Source of the DNA: CAZGMC01 sp964526565
Lineage (GTDB): Bacteria; Pseudomonadota; Alphaproteobacteria; DSM-16000; Inquilinaceae
Length of the DNA: 64,000 nt
Direction: 5' to 3'
Assembly: GCA_964526565.1 (NCBI GenBank)
Contig: CAZGMC010000002.1
Span: 1 to 64,000 of the forward strand
Positions within the stretch are counted from its first letter, which is position 1. Every line of letters begins with the position of its first letter. This document shows positions 52,104 through 60,800 of the stretch, piece by piece. A program made the position numbers and the translations under genes. A model generated the notes under the pieces. That model searched no databases, was not told the DNA's origin, and worked only from the letters and a program-made list of their open reading frames with translations.

Positions 52104-52997
52104 ATGATGGACTGGGACAAGCTGCGGGTGTTTCACGCCGTGGCCGAGGCCGGCAGTTTCACCCACGCCGGCGAGAATCTGAACCTGAGCCAGTCGGCGG
52201 TCAGCCGGCAGATCAGCGCGCTCGAGGACAGCCTCGACGTGACGCTGTTCCACCGCCACGCCCGCGGCCTGATCCTGACCGAGCAGGGCGAGCTGCTCTT
52301 CAAGACCGCCCACGACGTGTTCTCCAAGCTGGCGCTGACCGAGGCGCTGATCACCGAGAGCAAGGAGAAGGCGCGCGGCCAGCTGACCGTGTCGGCCACC
52401 GTCGGCCTCGGCACAACATGGCTGACGCCGCGGGTGCGCGAGTTCCTGACGCTGTATCCCGAGGTCCAGCTGTCGTTGCACATCGACGACCAGGAGGTCG
52501 ACCTGAGCATGCGCGAGGCCGACATCGCCATCCGCGTGTCCAAGCCGCGCCAGCCCGACCTGATCCAGCGCCACCTGATGACGCTGCGCTTCCACATCTA
52601 CGGGTCGACCGAGTACCTGAAGCGGCGGGGCACGCCCGAGACCCTGGATGACCTGAAGAACCACGACCTGATCATCTTCGGCACCGCCAGCCGGCCGCCG
52701 ATCCCGGAGATCAACTGGATCATGGAGGTCGGCGACCCGGCCCCGGACGAGCGCAACGCCATCCTGCGCGTCAACAACCAGTACGCCATCTTCCGGGCGG
52801 TGCGCTCTGGCCTGGGCCTGGCCATGCTGCCCGACTACATGGTCGACCCGGAATTCAACGTGGTGCGCGTGCTCGAGGACGTCGACGGCCCGTCGACCGA
52901 GGCCTATTTCGTCTATCCCGAAGAACTGCGCAATTCCAAGCGCATCTCCGCCTTCCGCGACTTCCTGCTGCGCAAGGTGGCGGAGAGCCGGTTTTAG
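52104..52997 (+). CDS. LysR family transcriptional regulator
   Basis: A 297-residue LTTR. The winged HTH is WDKLRVFHAVAEAGSFTHAGENLNLSQSAVSRQISALEDSLDVTLFHRHARGLILTEQGELL. The effector domain starts GQLTVSATVGLGTTWLTPRVREFLTLYPEVQLSL and ends with AYFVYPEELRNSKRISAFRDFLLRKV. The start was placed at MMDWDKL; codons upstream are not LTTR-like. It follows trxB by about 195 bases, an association seen in other alphaproteobacteria, so a redox-related target is conceivable but unproven. Confidence 0.93.
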   Translation: MMDWDKLRVFHAVAEAGSFTHAGENLNLSQSAVSRQISALEDSLDVTLFHRHARGLILTEQGELLFKTAHDVFSKLALTEALITESKEKARGQLTVSATVGLGTTWLTPRVREFLTLYPEVQLSLHIDDQEVDLSMREADIAIRVSKPRQPDLIQRHLMTLRFHIYGSTEYLKRRGTPETLDDLKNHDLIIFGTASRPPIPEINWIMEVGDPAPDERNAILRVNNQYAIFRAVRSGLGLAMLPDYMVDPEFNVVRVLEDVDGPSTEAYFVYPEELRNSKRISAFRDFLLRKVAESRF

Positions 52998-53020
52998 GCG
53001 CCTGCGGAAAGGAATCGGCC

Positions 53021-53269
53021 ATGGCCACCGCGACCTATGTCGTACGCTGCAAATGGGATGACGAGGCGGGCGTCTGGTACGCCTACAGCGATGACGTCCC
53101 GGGCCTCGCCACCGGCGCCGACACCCTGGACGACCTGATGCGCAAGCTGGAGGTGGTGGTGCCGGAGATGCTGGAGGCGAACGGGATTATCAGTGCGTCC
53201 GAAGAAGATGTGGAGATACCGTTCATCGTCCTCACCGATGGCATCGGCCATACGCGGCGAGCGGCCTGA
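53021..53269 (+). CDS. DUF1902/HicB-like antitoxin
   Basis: An 82-residue protein with the same fold pattern as the antitoxin at 1759: YVVRCKWDDEAGVWYAYSDDVPGLATGADTLDDLMRKLEVVVPEML. It would neutralise the HicA-like protein encoded next. ATG with AAGGAA upstream. Its stop overlaps the next start (TGATG). No DNA-binding tail is visible. Confidence 0.83.
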   Translation: MATATYVVRCKWDDEAGVWYAYSDDVPGLATGADTLDDLMRKLEVVVPEMLEANGIISASEEDVEIPFIVLTDGIGHTRRAA

Positions 53270-53466
53270 TGCCGGAAAACTTTACTCCGGCAGTTAAACG
53301 CATCCTCATCAAGCATGAATGTTGTCTTGTTCGTCAAGGTAAAGGTGACCATGAGGTTTGGTTCAGTCCCATTACGAATAAAAATTTCATGGTTGATGCC
53401 CGTATTAAATCGCGACACTGGGCCAATTTTACTCTGAAGCAGGCGGGAATCGCGAAGTCGTTTTGA
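53269..53466 (+). CDS. HicA-like toxin
   Basis: A 65-residue basic protein with GKGDHEVWFSPITNKNF and KSRHWANFTLKQAGIAKSF, paralogous to the protein at 1561. It is predicted to be a HicA-type mRNA interferase with the conserved His in GDHE. Antitoxin first, one-base overlap. Codons here are AT-richer than the neighbours (a 60-base row at 53281 is about 43% GC), a sign of transfer. It ends against the DUF2442 gene on the other strand, with no spare base. Confidence 0.82.
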   Translation: MPENFTPAVKRILIKHECCLVRQGKGDHEVWFSPITNKNFMVDARIKSRHWANFTLKQAGIAKSF

Positions 53467-53727
53467 TTACTGCGTACCGGGCAAGCGCGCCACGGTCTCA
53501 ACGGCCATATCGATATCTTCGGTCCAGACCACAGTACGACCGTCATCAGCCAAACGCACGCTCTTGAAAAGCGTGCGATCGCGCCGAAGCGTGCGAAACA
53601 CTTTGTATGACATTAGGATGGGGGAAAGGTCGACCGTCTGCTCCCGGCCGTCTGCCCAGACGACGCAAACGCAAGAGCCGTTGACGGCCCGAATTTCGTT
53701 AAGCCGTGGGCGATCAGCCACCTTCAC
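53467..53727 (-). CDS. DUF2442 domain protein (solitary)
   Basis: An 86-residue DUF2442 protein: RLNEIRAVNGSCVCVVWADGREQTVDLSPIL, then FRTLRRDRTLFKSVRLADDGRTVVWTEDIDMAVETV. DUF2442 genes usually follow a DUF4160 gene in toxin-antitoxin-like pairs, but no such frame remains upstream, where stops occur in all frames. GTG start shares bases with a preceding TGA of a five-codon frame. The stop is directly next to the HicA-like stop on the plus strand. Function of the single protein is unknown. Confidence 0.8.
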   Translation of the reverse strand: MKVADRPRLNEIRAVNGSCVCVVWADGREQTVDLSPILMSYKVFRTLRRDRTLFKSVRLADDGRTVVWTEDIDMAVETVARLPGTQ

Positions 53728-53834
53728 AAAGCCTGCTCCATGTCTCTAGAAGGGTTTTTTCCTATTCGATCATCACTAAACGGCTACAGAGCAAGGCAGG
53801 CGCAATGCCAGGCGGGGCGCTCGGCAGACCGTAC

Positions 53835-55493
53835 TCACCCGCCCACCGGCAGGTCCAGCGCCGAGGCCACCGCGCGCACCGTCAGGGGCCGGCGCTTGCC
53901 GCGGACGGCGACCTCGCGAGCGGGAAAGCCGGTCAGGTCGATGCCGGCGCGGGCGGCCAGGTCGTCGGAGACGACGAGCTGCACGTCCAGGTCCTTGGTC
54001 AGGCCCTCCAGGCGGCTGGCGGTGTTGACGGCGTCGCCGATGGCCGTCAGCGCCTTGGCGCGGCCGTAGCCCATCTCGCCGACGATGGCGTGGCCCAGGT
54101 GGATGCCGATGCCCATGCGCAGCGGCTCGGGCAGGTCGACGGCCAAGGCGCGGTTCAGCTCGGCCAGCGCGCCGGCCATCGCCCTGGCTGCGGCCAGGGC
54201 GCGGCGGCTGCCGTCCTCGGGCCCGCGCTCGATGCCGAACAGGGCCATGACGCCGTCGCCGATGAACTTGTCGATGCGGCCGCCAACGCCCTCCACCGCC
54301 GCGCCCATGCACTCGAAATACCGGTTGAGCAGGAACACCACGTCGAACGGCAGCCTGGTGTCGGCCAGGCGCGTGAACCCCCGCAGATCGGCGAACAGGA
54401 TGGCTATTTCGCGCTCCTGCCCGGCGCGATAGCCCGGCTGGCGGAAGCCCTCTTCAGGCCCGGCAAACGGCGGCAGCAGCGGCGTCACCGCCAGGCCCGC
54501 GGTCGGCCGGATCTGGCAGGCCAGCCGCACCGTGGGTGGCGCGCCGATGCGGGCCAGCACCTTCTGCTCTGCCGGCGTGGGCGGCGGCAGGTGCTCGGCG
54601 CCGGCGCCGACGTGCACCCGGCAGGTCGAGCAGCGCCCGCGCCCGCCGCAGACCGAGGCGTGGGGGATGCCGGCCGCCCGGCTCGTCTCCAGTACCGTGG
54701 CGCCGGGGTGGACCTCGACCATGCGGCCGTCCGGGTAGGTCAGCCGCGGCACCCGCCGCCGTCGCCACAGCGCCAGCCGCAGCCACCGCCCGCCGAACGC
54801 CGCGGCGACCAGCCCGATGAAGGCGGCCTGACCGAGCGCCGTGCCCCGCGCCACGAAGACAGCCGCCGCATCACTCACGCGGGCGCGGTCCAGCAGGGCG
54901 GCCACCCAGGCCTCGTTCGCGGCCAGGCGCTGCACCTCGATGCCGGAGGCGACGAACCCGGCCAGCGACAACGCCGGCACCAGCAGCGCGAGGGCATAGA
55001 GCACCGGCACCGCCCGCCCGTACCACGGCCTGGTGCGCAGCCAGAAATGCAGGCCGATGCAGCCGTGCACCCAGGCGACCAGCAGCAGCGCGGCCTGCAG
55101 CACGCCGCGCCAGGGTGTCGCCACCCAGTAGACGTACTGCACGAAGGTGTAGTCCGGACGCACGCCGAACAGCTTGAATGCCACCACCGTGCCCAGCACG
55201 TGCTCGATCAGCAGCAGCGGGATGACCAGGCCGAGCGCGATCTGCGCCCATTCCCATCCCGGCATGCGCAGGTGCCGGCGCCGGAACACGGACCACAGCG
55301 CGATGCCGACGTGCACCGCCGCCGCGCTGCCCAGCAGGGTCAGCGCCGGCGTGTTGGTCCACGCCACCTCGAATACCTTTAGCCCGGCCGCCATCGCCCG
55401 CAGCGAGCCGATGCCGAGCGCGTGGTTGACCAGGTGGGAGGCGACGAAGACGAACAGGATCAGGCCGCTGGCCAGCCTCAGGCGGTGGATCAT
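53835..55493 (-). CDS. membrane redox-type adenylate/guanylate cyclase (6TM-2Fe2S-CHD)
   Basis: A 552-residue fusion. Residues 1-275 have six membrane helices with histidines placed as in succinate-dehydrogenase-type haem anchors (FVASHLVNHALG, AAAVHVGIALW, LLIEHVLG, VAWVHGCIGLHFWL). A [2Fe-2S] ferredoxin domain follows, with HASVCGGRGRCSTCRVHVG (C-x5-C-x2-C near 281-290) and the fourth Cys in RLACQIRP near 326. A class III cyclase ends the protein: ILFADLRGFTRLADT, the metal loop DKFIGDGVMALFG and GYGRAKALTAIGDAVNTASRLE. The architecture matches the quinone-responsive, dihaem-anchored CyaC of Sinorhizobium meliloti. The start is the first ATG before the first helix. Confidence 0.9.
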   Translation of the reverse strand: MIHRLRLASGLILFVFVASHLVNHALGIGSLRAMAAGLKVFEVAWTNTPALTLLGSAAAVHVGIALWSVFRRRHLRMPGWEWAQIALGLVIPLLLIEHVLGTVVAFKLFGVRPDYTFVQYVYWVATPWRGVLQAALLLVAWVHGCIGLHFWLRTRPWYGRAVPVLYALALLVPALSLAGFVASGIEVQRLAANEAWVAALLDRARVSDAAAVFVARGTALGQAAFIGLVAAAFGGRWLRLALWRRRRVPRLTYPDGRMVEVHPGATVLETSRAAGIPHASVCGGRGRCSTCRVHVGAGAEHLPPPTPAEQKVLARIGAPPTVRLACQIRPTAGLAVTPLLPPFAGPEEGFRQPGYRAGQEREIAILFADLRGFTRLADTRLPFDVVFLLNRYFECMGAAVEGVGGRIDKFIGDGVMALFGIERGPEDGSRRALAAARAMAGALAELNRALAVDLPEPLRMGIGIHLGHAIVGEMGYGRAKALTAIGDAVNTASRLEGLTKDLDVQLVVSDDLAARAGIDLTGFPAREVAVRGKRRPLTVRAVASALDLPVGG

Positions 55494-55683
55494 GGGCGGT
55501 CTCGCGGGGGCGTCCGGTACGGGCAGGCCGCTTGATGCCTGGGACGGTACCATGACCATGCCAGGAAATCCCCGTACGCGCGACGGCAGCACCACGCAAG
55601 CCATTCTCCACGCAAACGCGCCCGGCGGCAAAACAGCCGCGGCGATACCGGTTGCGCTCCGGGCCGATCACCGCTTTGCTTGA

Positions 55684-55853
55684 AGCCCGGTCGGTCGGCC
55701 CGGTCGGTCGGCCCGGTGGATCGCCCCGGTCGGCCCGGTCGGTCGGCCCGGTCGGCCCGGTCGGCCCGGTCGGTCGGCCCGGTCGGTCGGCCCGGTGGAT
55801 CGCCCCGGTGGGTCGCCCCGGTGGGTCGCCCCGGTGGGTCGCCCCGGCCCGTC
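55684..55853. repeat. GC-rich tandem array upstream of binding-protein gene
   Basis: About 170 bases of interleaved units: CGGTCGGTCGGCC (13), CGGTCGGCC (9) and, at the 3' end, three copies of GGTGGGTCGCCCC (13). It ends 12 bases before the start codon of the substrate-binding protein gene. The gap 55494-55865 holds this array and nothing else that I recognise. Confidence 0.92.
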
Positions 55854-55865
55854 AAGAGAGATGCC

Positions 55866-57608
55866 ATGCCTGCCGTTCGCCTGTGCCGCTCCGCTCGCGC
55901 CCTGGTCCTGCGGCTCGCCATGATCGCCGAGGCCGCCGCGCTGACCGCGGCCCACACCCAGGCCCAGGCCCAGGCCCAGGCCCAGGCCCAGGCCCAGGCC
56001 CAGGCCCAGGGCGGCGACGGGACGCTGACCATCGGCATCTCGCAGTTCCCGTCGACGCTCAACCCGAACATCGAGGCGTCGGTGGCCAAGGCCTACGTGC
56101 TGGGCATGGCCCGCCGGCCGTTCACCACCTACGACGCCGACTGGGAACTGGTCTGCATGCTGTGCACCGAACTGCCGACGCTGGAGAACGGCGGCGCCGT
56201 GCTGGAGCAGACGCCGGAGGGCGGCGACGGCATCGCCGTGACCTACACCATCCAGCCGCAGGCGACCTGGGGCGACGGCACGCCGGTGACGGTGGACGAC
56301 GTGGTGTTCACCTGGGAGGTCGGCCGCCACCCGCTGTCGTCGTTCGACAACACGGAGTTGTACCGCTCGATCCATGCCATCGACCGCATCGACGAACGCA
56401 CCTTCACGCTGCGCGTCGATCGCGTGACCCACGACTACAACGCCATCAACGACCTGGGCCTCCTGCCGGCGCACCTGGAGCGGCCGATCTTCGAGCGGGA
56501 CCCGCGCGCGTACCCGAACCGCACCCTGTTCAATGCCGACCCGATCAATCCCGGCCTTTACTACGGCCCCTACCGCGTTGTCGAAGTCGAGAGCGGCGCA
56601 TACATCGTGCTGGAGCCGAACCCCACCTGGTACGGCGACCCGCCGCACTTCGACCGCATCGTCGTGCGCACCATCGAGAACACGGCGGCGCTGGAGGCCA
56701 ATCTGCTGTCCGGCGCCATCGACATGATCGCCGGCGAGCTGGGCCTGACCATCGACCAGGCGCTGTCCTTCCAGGACCGTAACGACGACGGGTACACCAT
56801 CATTTTCAAGCCCGGCCTGATCTACGAGCATATCGACCTGAACCTGGACAACCCGCTGCTGCAGGACCGCCGCGTGCGTCAGGCGCTGCTCCATGCCATC
56901 GACCGCGAAACCATGACGGCGCGCCTGTTCCGTGGCCATCAGCCGGTGGCGCACACCAACGTCTCGCCGCTCGACTGGGTGTACGCGCCGGACGTGCCGC
57001 ACTATGCGTATGATCCGGATCGCGCCGTGGCCCTGCTCCAGGGGGCGGGCTTCACCGAGTTGAGCCGCGGCGTGCGCCGTGACGCCGCGGGCCGGGCGCT
57101 GCGCTTCGAGCTGATGACCACCGCCGGCAATCGCAGCCGCGAGCTGGTCCAGCAGGTGCTGCAGGCGCAGTGGCGCGAGGTCGGCATCGAGATCACCATC
57201 CGCAACGAGCCGGCCCGCGTGTTCTTCGGCGGCACCGTGTCGCAGCGGCGGTTCCCGGCCATGGCCATGTTCGCCTGGGTGGCGGCGCCGGAAAACGTGC
57301 CGCGCACCACCCTGCATTCCGAGTCGATCCCGACGCCGGAGAACAACTGGTCGGGCCAGAACTACACCGGGTTCTCCGACCCGGTCATGGACGAGCTGAT
57401 CGAGGCGGCCGAGACCGAGCTGGACCGCGACCGCCGCCGCGCGCTGTGGCGCCGGATGCAGCACATCTATGCCGAGGAGCTGCCGGCCTTGCCGCTCTAC
57501 TACCGCGCCAATGCGTTCATCCTGCCGCCCTGGCTGGAGGGCGTGGTGCCGACCGGCCACCAGTACGGTACGACCTTGTGGGTGGAGCACTGGCGCCGCG
57601 CCGATTGA
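55866..57608 (+). CDS. ABC transporter substrate-binding protein, family 5 (peptide/nickel type)
   Basis: A 580-residue periplasmic solute-binding protein: signal-like start (MPAVRLCRSARALVLRLAMIAEAAALTAAHT), an (Ala-Gln)8 linker at about residues 31-48, then the SBP_bac_5 body (LTIGISQFPSTLNPNIEASVAKAYVLGM; VTYTIQPQATWGDGTPVTVDDVVFTW; DNPLLQDRRVRQALLHAIDRETM; LYYRANAFILPPW). It binds peptides, opines or similar ligands; no permease genes adjoin, so it is an orphan component here. The frame stays open upstream through the tandem array, but the ATG with GAGAG five bases upstream fits the signal peptide. Confidence 0.9.
   Translation: MPAVRLCRSARALVLRLAMIAEAAALTAAHTQAQAQAQAQAQAQAQAQGGDGTLTIGISQFPSTLNPNIEASVAKAYVLGMARRPFTTYDADWELVCMLCTELPTLENGGAVLEQTPEGGDGIAVTYTIQPQATWGDGTPVTVDDVVFTWEVGRHPLSSFDNTELYRSIHAIDRIDERTFTLRVDRVTHDYNAINDLGLLPAHLERPIFERDPRAYPNRTLFNADPINPGLYYGPYRVVEVESGAYIVLEPNPTWYGDPPHFDRIVVRTIENTAALEANLLSGAIDMIAGELGLTIDQALSFQDRNDDGYTIIFKPGLIYEHIDLNLDNPLLQDRRVRQALLHAIDRETMTARLFRGHQPVAHTNVSPLDWVYAPDVPHYAYDPDRAVALLQGAGFTELSRGVRRDAAGRALRFELMTTAGNRSRELVQQVLQAQWREVGIEITIRNEPARVFFGGTVSQRRFPAMAMFAWVAAPENVPRTTLHSESIPTPENNWSGQNYTGFSDPVMDELIEAAETELDRDRRRALWRRMQHIYAEELPALPLYYRANAFILPPWLEGVVPTGHQYGTTLWVEHWRRAD
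55956..56009 (+). repeat. in-frame hexanucleotide repeat (GCCCAG)n
   Basis: Nine tandem 6-base units (first ACCCAG, then eight GCCCAG) coding alternating Ala-Gln directly after the signal sequence of the binding protein. Length changes here keep the reading frame and would alter only the linker. Confidence 0.95.
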
Positions 57609-57809
57609 CCCGCTGCGGCCGGACTGCCGCAAGCACTGACGCTCGGGCGCGTTTTCCGGTAGCGTCAGCGCCCGCGGCGCACGGCGAGGAACTCGGCCGC
57701 GAGACCCTGACGCCGCACGGTATGCCGCGCAGCGTGAACCCGCCGGAGGCTGAGCCGAAGGCGGCACGGCCGGCGCACTGACCGCCGCCGGGCGGGGGCC
57801 GGCACCCGC

Positions 57810-60800
57810 TCAGTGCGGCCGGATCAGCCGGCACGCCGGCAGCCGCACGGTGACAGTGGTGCCGGCGCCGACCTCGCTGTCGATGGTCAGCGTGCCACCG
57901 TGCAGTTCGACCAGCGAGCGGGTCAGGGGCAGGCCCAGGCCGGTGCCCATGTGCCGGCGGTTCATGCTGCTTTCCACCTGGCCGAACGGCTGCAACACCG
58001 TCTCGATGTCATCGGCCGCAATGCCGATGCCGGTGTCGGCGACGGCCAGCACCGCACCATCGGCCGGGTCGGCGCTGGCCGACAGGCTGATGCGGCCGCG
58101 CTCGGGCGTGAACTTGATGGCGTTCGACAGCAGGTTGATCAGGATCCGCTTGAGGGCCACACGGTCGGCGTGCAGGGCGGGGAAATCCGCCTGCAACGAG
58201 GTGTGGAGGCGCAGGCGGGCTTCGCGCACGCGGCCCTTCAGCATGTCCAGGCATTCGCGGACGACGGCGCACACGTCGACGACCTCCTCGTTCAACTGAA
58301 GCTGGTCCGCCTCGATCTTCGACAGGTCCAGGATGTCGTTGATGATCTGCAACAAGTGATAGCCGCTGCTGTTGATGTCGTGCGCATAGCCGAGATAGCG
58401 CGGGTTGCCCATGGCACCGAAGGTCTCGCCGAGCATGATCTCGGAAAAGCCGATGATGGCGTTGAGCGGGGTGCGCAGCTCGTGGCTGACATTGGCCAGA
58501 AACTGCGACTTGGCGCGGTCGGCCAGCTCGGCGCGCCGCTTGGCCTGGTGCAGGTCCTCTACGGCCCGCTTGCGGTCGGTGATGTCCTCCTTGACGGCGA
58601 CGAAGTGGGTGATACGGCCGCGCTCGTCGCGCACCGGCGAGATCGAGGCACTCTCCCAGAACAGCTCGCCGTCCTTTTTCCGGTTGCACAGCTCGCCGCG
58701 CCAGACCTTGCCGGCCGAGATCGTCTGCCACAGGCGCTTGTATTCGGTCGCAGTCGCCCGGCCCGACTTGAATATGGCTGGCGTTGCGCCGATCAGCTCG
58801 TTCTCGGTGTAGCCGGTCTTGCGCAGCAGCTCGGGGTTGACATATTCGATCCGCCCGTCGAGGTCGGTCACGATGACCGAGGCCGGGCTCTGCTCCACCG
58901 CGCGTGACAGCTTGCGCAGGGCGTCCTCGGTGCGGCGGCGCCGCAGGGCCAGGGCCAGCATGTCGGCCAGCCGCTCCACCACCTGCAGGTCGCGGTCGGT
59001 GTAGTCGCGCTCGGCGTTGGCGACGGCGATGAGGCCGAGCAGGTCGCCGTCGATCAGCGCCGGGGCGGCCAGGAACCGGCGGATGGGCAGGTGCCCGACC
59101 GGGGTGCTGCCGGACCGTGCGTCGGCCGCCGGATCATTGGTCAGCAGCGCCTGACGATGGGTCAGCGCCCAGCCCCACAGACCGGTGAACCGTTCGAACG
59201 TCGCCGACCGGTTGGCCACCGCGCACTCTCCCCAGATACTGGCGGTGAAGGTGGGGCAGATCAGGAACCCGGTGTGCGGGTCGATATGGCCGACGAAGCC
59301 GTGCCGGCTGCCGGTCAGCTCGGTGCCGCGGGCCAGCATGGCGGCGGCAATGTCGTCGACCGACATGGTCGCCTGCGACAGCAGGTGGTTGCTGATCTCG
59401 GCGAAGGTGCGGTTCACCCCGGCCTCCCAGGCCAGTGCCTCGGCGGCCTGCCGGCGCTCGCTGATGTCCTGAAAGAACGTGCAGTTCAACGGCCCGCCGG
59501 GGCCGTCGAGATGGTTGGCCACCAGCTCGATGGGCACGAGCCTGCCGTCCTTGGTGCGCAGCGCGGTCTCCAGCTTGACCGTGCCGAAGCGGCGCAGGTC
59601 GTCCCAAAGGGCGGCCCAGCGGTCGGCAGTCACCGCCGAATCCAGTTCGCAGACCGAGAGGCGGACGATCTCGGCCGCGGCGTACCCCAGCAGCCGGCAG
59701 CCGGCCTCGTTCATGTAGATCATGCGGCCGTCGGGTTGCGACAGCGAGACGCCATGCGCCGCCCGGTCCATGGCGAACCGGCTGACGAGCAGGTTCTCCT
59801 CGGCCCGCTTGCGTTCGCTCACGTCGGTCAGGATGGCGACGAAGCCGGTGGTGCGGTCGTCGCACCGCAGCGGGCCGATGCGTACGTCGTACCAGATGTC
59901 GGCCGCGTGGTCGCTTCGCGGCCGGCCGCGCGCCTCGAAGGCGGCCGGCAGGCCGGTGCCCAGCACTTCGGCGACGCTGCCCAGGGCGGTCGACACCTCA
60001 TGTTCATGGAAGTGGTCGAAAAAGGAGGTGCCGACGATGCTGCCCTCACCGAGCTGCGCGGCCGGTGCGTTCGCGAAGGTGATCGTCCCGTCGCGCTGGG
60101 CCGTGAAGACGATGTTCGGCGCGTTCTCGACCAGGGAGCGGTAGCGCTCCTCGCTGTCCACCAGGGCCTGTTCGGCGCGGCGGTGTTCGGTCACGTCGAT
60201 GCCGATGCCGATGCCGTAGATGTGGCTGCCGTGCACGGGCATCCAGGAATTGGACCAGCGGATGGTGCGGCGCTCGCCTTCGGCCGTGCGCCAGTCGTTC
60301 TCGAACTGGTGCAGTGGCGCATCCGTGCGGCCGTTGACAAACACGCTGCGGACATCCTCGACATGGTCGGGCGGAACGAGGCGGTCCCAGAAAGGCGTGT
60401 TGAGCACCTGGTCGGCGGTGAACCCCGTGACCCGCTCGCAGGCCTTGTTGAAGCGCAGCACGCGGCCGTCCTCGTCGAGGACGACGATCAGGGCCTCGGC
60501 GGTATCGAGGATGCTGGCGGCGAAGTCCCGCTCCCGTCGCAGTTCGTCCTCGGCCTGCATGCGCTCGGTGATGTCGCGGCAGATGCCGTAGCGGCACGGC
60601 AGGGTGCCGGCGCCACCGGCCTCACAGAACGCATCGATGGTGATCCAGCGCAGCACGCCATCCGCTCGGATGATACGGAACCGTCGCTTGCGTACCGCGT
60701 TCCTGGCCCCGGCCAGCCATGACTGCATGGCCGCGCGATCCTCGACATGCACGGCCCCGACCAACTGGTCCAGTGTGACCGCCGCCGGGTCCGGCGGCAG

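Noticed and set aside
55680..55865. N-terminal extension of the binding protein through the GC array
   Set aside because: It would code a Gly/Pro/Arg-rich repeat before the signal sequence; the internal ATG with its own ribosome site is the sensible start.
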